Source: Ilumatobacteraceae bacterium
GTDB lineage: Bacteria; Actinomycetota; Acidimicrobiia; Acidimicrobiales; Ilumatobacteraceae
Direction of reading: 5' to 3'
DNA length: 11,695 bases
Assembly: GCA_023257035.1 (NCBI GenBank)
Contig: JALRDI010000070.1
Span: 1-11,695, forward strand
Of the stretch, positions 6,947 through 11,695 are shown piece by piece; position 1 is the first letter of the stretch, and each line of letters opens with the position of its first letter. Below the pieces are notes generated by a model that saw only the letters and a program-made list of their open reading frames with translations, made no database searches and was not told the DNA's origin. The position numbers and the translations under genes are program-made.

Positions 6947-7933
6947 TCAGATCAAGCCAAGTTCACGAACAGCGTCACGCTCTTCAACGAGTTCGCCAGC
7001 AGATGCATCGATCTTTCCACGGCTGTAGTCGTCAATATCGAGGCCCTGGACAATCTTGTACTCGCCATTCTCGCAAGTGCAAGGGAACGAGGAGATGATG
7101 CCCTCAGGAACGCCGTAAGAGCCATCTGATGGGATCGACATCGATACCCAGTCACCAGGAGCCGTTCCGAGCGACCACGAGCGGATGTGATCAACTGCTG
7201 CGCTCGCTGCTGACGCTGCTGAAGAGGCACCACGAGCCTCGATGATCGCTGCGCCACGCTTTGCGACCGTCGGGATGAATGTCGAATCAACCCATTCGTG
7301 ATCGTTGACTGCTTCGTAGGCGTTCTGCCCATTGACTTCGCAGTGGAACAAATCGGGATACTGCGTTGTCGAGTGGTTGCCCCAAATCGTCATGTGGCGA
7401 ACATCGTTCACTGAGGCGCCGAGCTTCTGGGCGATCTGAGTGACCGCACGGTTGTGGTCAAGACGGGTCATCGCCGTGAAACGACCAGGATCGAGATCTG
7501 GTGCGTTCTGCTGGGCGATCAGTGCGTTCGTGTTCGCCGGGTTTCCGACAACAAGCACCTTCACATCACGCTTTGCAGAGCGTGACAATGCCTCACCCTG
7601 TGGCTTGAAGATGCCACCGTTGGCTGAAAGGAGATCTGAACGCTCCATCCCAGCCTTGCGGGGCATTGCGCCAACGAGCAGGGCAACATCAGCATCGCCG
7701 AATGCGACATCGGCATCGTCGGTGCAGGTGATTGAGCTGAGCAGAGGGAATGCCGAATCATCAAGTTCCATCTTCACGCCCTCGAGCGCACCGAGAGCGG
7801 GAGTGATCTCCAGCAACTGCAATGCAATTGGCGTGTCAGGACCCAACATCGAACCTGATGCGATGCGGAAAAGAAGCGAGTAACCGATCTGGCCGGCGGC
7901 ACCGGTGACCGCCACACGTACTGGAGTTGTCAT
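6947..7933 (-). CDS. mdh: NAD-dependent malate dehydrogenase
   Basis: A 328-residue soluble TCA-cycle enzyme that interconverts malate and oxaloacetate. The Rossmann loop TGAAGQIGYSLLFRIA is at 10-25, with Glu42 at the end of the second strand favouring NAD over NADP. Substrate residues are Arg92 and Arg98 in MPRKAGMERSD on the mobile loop, Asn131 in GNPAN, Arg157 and Asp159 in TRLDHNR, and the catalytic His187 in IWGNHS. Length is normal for this dimeric MDH type. The start is an ATG with GGAGG only two bases away (7936-7940), unusually close; no other start fits the conserved N-terminus. It is the last minus-strand gene of the right-hand block, with a 78-base gap after the acyltransferase gene, and converges on the phosphorylase gene. 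sucD further upstream is another TCA gene on the same strand. Confidence 0.97.
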   Translation of the reverse strand: MTTPVRVAVTGAAGQIGYSLLFRIASGSMLGPDTPIALQLLEITPALGALEGVKMELDDSAFPLLSSITCTDDADVAFGDADVALLVGAMPRKAGMERSDLLSANGGIFKPQGEALSRSAKRDVKVLVVGNPANTNALIAQQNAPDLDPGRFTAMTRLDHNRAVTQIAQKLGASVNDVRHMTIWGNHSTTQYPDLFHCEVNGQNAYEAVNDHEWVDSTFIPTVAKRGAAIIEARGASSAASAASAAVDHIRSWSLGTAPGDWVSMSIPSDGSYGVPEGIISSFPCTCENGEYKIVQGLDIDDYSRGKIDASAGELVEERDAVRELGLI

Positions 7934-8011
7934 GGCCTCCAGCGTACGCCCGTCGATGATGTTTGACCCAAACGGACAGTGTTCACTGCGCAGATATCTG
8001 CACCGTTGGAT
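7934..8011 (-). other. Gap upstream of mdh
   Basis: These 78 bases separate the acyltransferase stop from mdh. They hold the mdh Shine-Dalgarno (GGAGG at 7936-7940) and a perfect 10-base palindrome CAGATATCTG at 7991-8000. No convincing promoter hexamer pair or T-tailed hairpin is visible, so whether mdh has its own promoter cannot be settled. Confidence 0.4.
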
Positions 8012-9991
8012 CTATGTTCCCGTGATATTGCGAATCACATTTGCGTAAAACACTTGGCCATCCCCAAGAAGGTGGATTCCGTCATCGCCAAAACATGATC
8101 CTGAGCAATTCTGTGACTCGCTCAGCCAGTCGACGACCACAATGTTGTCGTCCTCTGAATCAATCGATGCAAGCAGTTCATTATTTGATGAACGCCACGC
8201 GAGTTCACCTCTCACGTTCAGCATCACCACGAGAGGAACATCGTTGACAATTTCCAAGAAGGTTTGAAGGTCGGCTTGAGCAATCGGGCCATTTGTTCCG
8301 AGGTGCACCACCAGTACATCACCGAATGTGCCTGCATCTTTGAGTTGCTGAAGGAACTCGAGCGTTCCTTTCAGTTGGCGACTCTTCTCGGCATTGACGG
8401 TGTAACCGCGCTCCCGCAGCACTCCGGCTGCTCCGAGCATCACCGAATCTCCAATCGCAAGGAATTGGACCGGTTCACGCTGTGGGGTGACCACTGCTGT
8501 CGAAACCGATGTGGTCGGCACCGCAGCCACGTCATCGCTTGAGGACTCGCTTTGATTGTCGTCAGAAGCGCTGGCCGTCGTGACCTCTCCAAGAAGTTCT
8601 TCGACAGAGGTGACGTCTTGTTCACCAGCCGCAATCGATGCTTCAATCTGGTTGAGTTCAAGATCTGCGGTCGCTACCCGAAAACCAGCAAACCCCACGA
8701 CGATCACACCAATGAGCCCAAGCCCGGCGACAATCCGTCGTGTCTGCAATGGCCACGCCTCGGCGCGAGCAGCGGTTTCAGCTCTAAAGCGACCTTTGCG
8801 TATCGGCATCTCGAGATACCGATACGAAGCCTCCGCCACCGCAACCGTCAGCAACATTGCGATCACAAATTCGACGAGTGACAAAGGCACACCAGCAACG
8901 CGACGGATGACCTGGTAGATCGGCCAATGGAAGAGATAGAGCCCATACGAGCGGGTACCTAGCCACAACAGCGGTGGCACCGACAACGCTCGGCCAACAA
9001 CCGAGCCGCGATGAACCAGTGCTCCGAGAACCGCCAGTGTCGCAAGGTCGGTCCACAAGAAACCGCCCCGCATGAGCGCACCATCAGCAACCGTTCCCGC
9101 CCCTGACGGGTCGGCCATGAGGTAGTGAACTCGCGCAACGAGTATGGCAAGCGCCCCAAGACCAATGATGGCCACGGCGTCAAGACGAGCAGGTCGCTGA
9201 CCCAGCTTTCCACGCACCACTGCATTCGGTCGCCACACCATTGCAAACGCTGCACCAAGCAGCAGACCTGATGCTCGTGTCGGAGTCGAGAGGTACAACA
9301 CATCGGCAATTGAGAAACAACGACCCGAAATTTGCCAGTACGCATCAGGCGTGACCGAGCATTCACCAATTGGTCCGCCGTGATGCAACAGCGCAACAAG
9401 CAGTGTGATGGCGAGAGCACTACCCACGAAAATGAGAACAACCCGACCGACTCGGACGACGCCTCGGCGAGTGATTGCGATCATCACCAATGGCCACAGC
9501 AAATAGAACTGCTCTTCAACCGCAAGGCTCCACAAGTGACGAAGTGGCGCAAAATCTCCGCTCGCTGCATAGCCAGCACCAACCCACAACTGGAACCAGT
9601 TCGAGCCATAGAAGAAGCCGGCAATGATGTCGCCCCGGACTTTGCCCAGTGTTTCAGGGCGTAACACTGTTGCGACAACGGCCACCAGTGTTAATACGGC
9701 AAACAGTGCAGGAAGCAGACGTCGCGCTCGCCTTGCCCAGAACGATCGAAGGTCGATTGCCCCATCACGGTCATGCTCTGCAAGCAATAGCAACGTGATG
9801 AGATACCCACTGAGCACAAAGAAGACCTCAACACCGAGGAATCCACCAGGGAGCCACGAACTATTTGCGTGGTAGACCATGACCGCAACAACCGCAAATG
9901 CCCGCAGCCCGTCAAGCGCCGGCAAATACGGCACTTTCGACAGCGAATTCGGGCGCTGCGCTGCACCTGATCGATCGGAGGTCATCGACAT
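8012..9991 (-). CDS. Membrane acyltransferase (OafA/OatA type) with C-terminal SGNH domain
   Basis: A 659-residue two-part envelope enzyme, expected to move an acyl group, usually acetyl, across the membrane onto an outer-face glycan. The N-terminal Acyltransferase_3 part (about 20-397) has the opening YLPALDGLRAFAVVAVMVYH with Arg30 and His41, VEVFFVLSGYLIT, the basic ARRARRLLPAL and the signature RHLWSLAVEEQFYLLWP (151-167), with roughly ten membrane helices. One more helix (about 418-440) leads to a Ser/Asp/Thr-rich linker (450-505), then an SGNH domain with GDS (Ser516), GTN (565-567) and DGIH (Asp637, His640). Cys629/Cys633 next to the catalytic block and Cys211/Cys225 in a loop could form disulfides outside the cell. 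Two ATGs are possible: 9991, two bases after GGGAG (9994-9998), and 9985, eight bases after it, which is better spaced. purH lies 38 bases upstream. The acceptor could be peptidoglycan, polysaccharide or glycolipid. Confidence 0.93.
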   Translation of the reverse strand: MSMTSDRSGAAQRPNSLSKVPYLPALDGLRAFAVVAVMVYHANSSWLPGGFLGVEVFFVLSGYLITLLLLAEHDRDGAIDLRSFWARRARRLLPALFAVLTLVAVVATVLRPETLGKVRGDIIAGFFYGSNWFQLWVGAGYAASGDFAPLRHLWSLAVEEQFYLLWPLVMIAITRRGVVRVGRVVLIFVGSALAITLLVALLHHGGPIGECSVTPDAYWQISGRCFSIADVLYLSTPTRASGLLLGAAFAMVWRPNAVVRGKLGQRPARLDAVAIIGLGALAILVARVHYLMADPSGAGTVADGALMRGGFLWTDLATLAVLGALVHRGSVVGRALSVPPLLWLGTRSYGLYLFHWPIYQVIRRVAGVPLSLVEFVIAMLLTVAVAEASYRYLEMPIRKGRFRAETAARAEAWPLQTRRIVAGLGLIGVIVVGFAGFRVATADLELNQIEASIAAGEQDVTSVEELLGEVTTASASDDNQSESSSDDVAAVPTTSVSTAVVTPQREPVQFLAIGDSVMLGAAGVLRERGYTVNAEKSRQLKGTLEFLQQLKDAGTFGDVLVVHLGTNGPIAQADLQTFLEIVNDVPLVVMLNVRGELAWRSSNNELLASIDSEDDNIVVVDWLSESQNCSGSCFGDDGIHLLGDGQVFYANVIRNITGT

Positions 9992-10029
9992 TGCTCCCAG
10001 TATCGCCGCTAAAGACGAAACTTTGTCGG

Positions 10030-11550
10030 CTAGTGACGGAAGTGTCGGCGTCCGGTGAAGACCATTGCAATCCCCGCCTCGTTCGCGGCTGCAATCACTT
10101 CATCGTCACGCACACTTCCTCCGGGCTGAACTACAGCACGAATGCCCGCTGCCACTGCGGCATCGAGGCCATCTCTGAACGGGAAGAACGCATCGCTCGC
10201 GCACACTCCACCTTCGGCACGACCGGCCGACCGTTCTGCAGCAATTCGAGATGAATCCAGTCGGTTCTGCTGGCCAGCGCCAATTCCGAATGCCTGTCGA
10301 TCCTTGGCGAACACGATTGCGTTTGATGACACGGCAGCACAGACCTGCCACGCAAATTCGATATCCGCCCATTGTTCGGCTGTCGGTTCGACATCGGTGA
10401 CGACCGACCAATTTTGGCGATCAGTGACGACGTCGTCGGCAGTTTGAATGAGCAGACCACCGTCAACTGTTCGGACATCAAGTTGTCGGGCTTGGGGCTC
10501 TCGTGCAGACAACACCCGAAGGTTGGCCTTCGCCGTAAGAACCTCTAGAGCGCCCTCTTCATAACCTGGGGCGACCACAACCTCGGTAAACACTGGTACA
10601 AGAGACTCTGCCATCGATCGGGTGACCGGCCGATTCACAGCAACAATGCCGCCAAATGCACTCACCGGGTCACAGAGATGGGCGTTCGTGTACGCCTCTT
10701 CGATCGTGTCAGCACTCGCCACCCCACACGGGTTCGCATGCTTCACGACAACTGCTGTTGGTTGTTCAAACTGGTGGACGAGGCGCCATGCTGCCTCGGT
10801 GTCGTAGACGTTGAGATAACTCATCGCCTTGCCACCATGTTGCGTCACCGACTCCCACCATCCTGACGTACCGTCAGTGCCAGTGAGATCTCGATAACGA
10901 GCTCCGAGTTGATGTGGATTTTCGCCATACCGGAGGGTCTCCGCTCGCTCAAGAGCGAAATGGAGCGTCCTCGGGAGCTCATCTCGATCTGAATCGTCGT
11001 CGGTTGCGTCAAACCAGCGAACAATTGCGGCGTCGTATGCGGCCGTATGCGCAAATGCGTCTCTTGCGAGTTGTCGTCTGGTCGATGGCCGAACCGCGCC
11101 ATGTTCGCGAATCTCGTCAACAACAGACTGATATGCATCAGGGCTGACGACAACCGCGACATCTACATGATTCTGTGCGGCGGCGCGAACCATTGCCGGG
11201 CCGCCAATGTCGATGAGCTCAACGCCGGGGGCAGAAGAAAACGGGTACAGATTTACGGCCACAAGATCGATTGGGTCGATACCGAACTCTTCCAAATCGG
11301 CCAAGTGAGCTTCATCAGACCGGTTCGCCAAAATGCCGCCGTGCACCTTGGGATGAAGCGTCACCACTCGATGACCAAGGATCGCCGGGAAGCCGGTGAT
11401 CTCGGCAACATCTGTCACCGGGATTCCCGCTTCGGCAATCACCGATGCAGTTCCCCCCGATGACAGCAATGACCAACCAAGAGCGTGAAGTTCACGCGCA
11501 AATTCGGCTACACCACTCTTGTCGTAGACCGAGACAAGAGCGGTTGGCAT
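10030..11550 (-). CDS. purH: Bifunctional AICAR transformylase / IMP cyclohydrolase
   Basis: A 506-residue cytoplasmic enzyme that performs the last two steps of de novo purine synthesis: formylation of AICAR with 10-formyl-THF, then ring closure to IMP. The N-terminal MGS-like cyclohydrolase domain (1 to about 190) has VSVYDKSG, SSGGTA (30-35), NLYPF with Tyr102 and IDIGG with Asp114. The transformylase part has RYGENPHQ (207-214), KHANPCGVA with the catalytic Lys270-His271, SNAIVFAKD, GIGAGQQNRLDS, AFFPFRDGLD and the terminal TGRRHFRH. Odd: the usual RVKTLHP reads RVVTLHP (Val63), and RAAAKNH reads RAAAQNH (Gln126), so two lysines linked to cyclohydrolase activity are both absent while the transformylase site is intact. 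The ATG lies 6 bases after the sucD stop, without a clear Shine-Dalgarno, which suggests coupled translation from sucD. Confidence 0.97.
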   Translation of the reverse strand: MPTALVSVYDKSGVAEFARELHALGWSLLSSGGTASVIAEAGIPVTDVAEITGFPAILGHRVVTLHPKVHGGILANRSDEAHLADLEEFGIDPIDLVAVNLYPFSSAPGVELIDIGGPAMVRAAAQNHVDVAVVVSPDAYQSVVDEIREHGAVRPSTRRQLARDAFAHTAAYDAAIVRWFDATDDDSDRDELPRTLHFALERAETLRYGENPHQLGARYRDLTGTDGTSGWWESVTQHGGKAMSYLNVYDTEAAWRLVHQFEQPTAVVVKHANPCGVASADTIEEAYTNAHLCDPVSAFGGIVAVNRPVTRSMAESLVPVFTEVVVAPGYEEGALEVLTAKANLRVLSAREPQARQLDVRTVDGGLLIQTADDVVTDRQNWSVVTDVEPTAEQWADIEFAWQVCAAVSSNAIVFAKDRQAFGIGAGQQNRLDSSRIAAERSAGRAEGGVCASDAFFPFRDGLDAAVAAGIRAVVQPGGSVRDDEVIAAANEAGIAMVFTGRRHFRH

Positions 11551-11556
11551 GTGAGA

Positions 11557-11695
11557 TCAGCCCAGGTTGGCGACGATTTCTGCCATCAGCTCGCCGGCTT
11601 CAGTCGGGTTGAGCCCGATCTTCACCCCGGCTTCAGCCAACGCATCCATCTTGCCTTGAGCGGTTCCCTTGCCACCTGAAACGATTGCGCCAGCG
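11557..11695 (-). CDS. sucD: Succinyl-CoA synthetase alpha subunit, C-terminal end only
   Basis: The last 45 complete codons plus stop of a gene that continues beyond the right edge. The minus-strand frame reads AGAIVSGGKGTAQGKMDALA and then EAGVKIGLNPTEAGELMAEI, ending VANLG. This is the conserved C-terminus of the alpha subunit, which carries the phosphohistidine and CoA site and joins with SucC to make succinyl-CoA or ATP/GTP in the TCA cycle. The SGGKGTA segment and the closing helix are the diagnostic parts. The gene is on the same strand as purH, with 6 bases between stop and ATG, so one transcript is likely. Confidence 0.9.
   Translation of the reverse strand, partial: AGAIVSGGKGTAQGKMDALAEAGVKIGLNPTEAGELMAEIVANLG

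Noticed and set aside
7440..7883. Plus-strand open frame inside mdh
   Set aside because: Antisense to conserved malate dehydrogenase motifs; the translation is Ser/Arg/Ala rich with no family pattern.
7991..8000. Perfect palindrome CAGATATCTG between the acyltransferase gene and mdh
   Set aside because: A single 10-base palindrome without a repeat or partner site is within chance for a window this size; noted only as part of the gap.
8552..8918. Two overlapping plus-strand frames inside the acyltransferase gene
   Set aside because: Both are antisense to the linker and membrane part of a clearly real protein and carry no motifs.
1..11695. Defence island, phage, transposon or CRISPR signatures
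   Set aside because: Apart from one unnamed conserved protein, the genes belong to housekeeping or known uncharacterised families; there are no direct repeats, integrases, transposases or spacer-like arrays, and codon use looks even across the window by eye.

Overview
The window is a gene-dense stretch of a moderately GC-rich chromosome, almost certainly from an actinobacterium (Actinomycetota). The evidence is a coenzyme F420 biosynthesis gene (cofH, or the C-terminal half of fbiC), a DUF3097 protein (a family essentially confined to Actinobacteria), a DUF4349 lipoprotein, GTG starts and sucD directly followed by purH. The style of the proteins suggests class Acidimicrobiia, but that is inference. 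I see no tRNA, rRNA, CRISPR array, insertion sequence, integrase or other mobile signature. Apart from the two cut genes at the edges, no gene looks broken, and no intergenic gap reaches 100 bases.

Left part, + strand (1-3260): the 3' end of cofH, then hppA, a full-length membrane pyrophosphatase with its own leader, a strong Shine-Dalgarno and a clear rho-independent terminator. The pump carries the sequence signature of the K+-dependent subfamily.

Middle (3288-6914): a DUF3097 protein on the minus strand, divergent from a DUF4349 lipoprotein on the plus strand. The lipoprotein gene runs tail to tail, with a 32-base overlap, into a minus-strand tryptophan-rich protein that I cannot name. 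That gene is in turn divergent, with only 21 bases between start codons, from a plus-strand SCP2-like gene followed by a DeoD-type purine nucleoside phosphorylase.

Right part, all minus strand (6947-11695): in transcription order the 3' end of sucD (TCA cycle), purH (last two steps of IMP synthesis), a large membrane acyltransferase with a C-terminal SGNH domain, and mdh (malate dehydrogenase). sucD and purH are 6 bases apart and purH and the acyltransferase 38 bases apart, so these three may share a transcript. mdh has a 78-base gap in front of it.

Functionally this is mostly housekeeping: F420 synthesis, PPi-driven ion pumping, TCA cycle, purine synthesis and salvage, plus envelope modification. 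I do not see an undescribed multi-gene system. The points most worth a second look are: loss of two usually invariant lysines in the IMP cyclohydrolase half of PurH; the K+-dependent signature in HppA; a TOPRIM-like pattern in the DUF3097 protein; the unnamed Trp-rich protein, whose promoter appears to lie inside the neighbouring gene and whose mRNA may be leaderless; and a cysteine pair beside the catalytic Asp/His of the SGNH domain.
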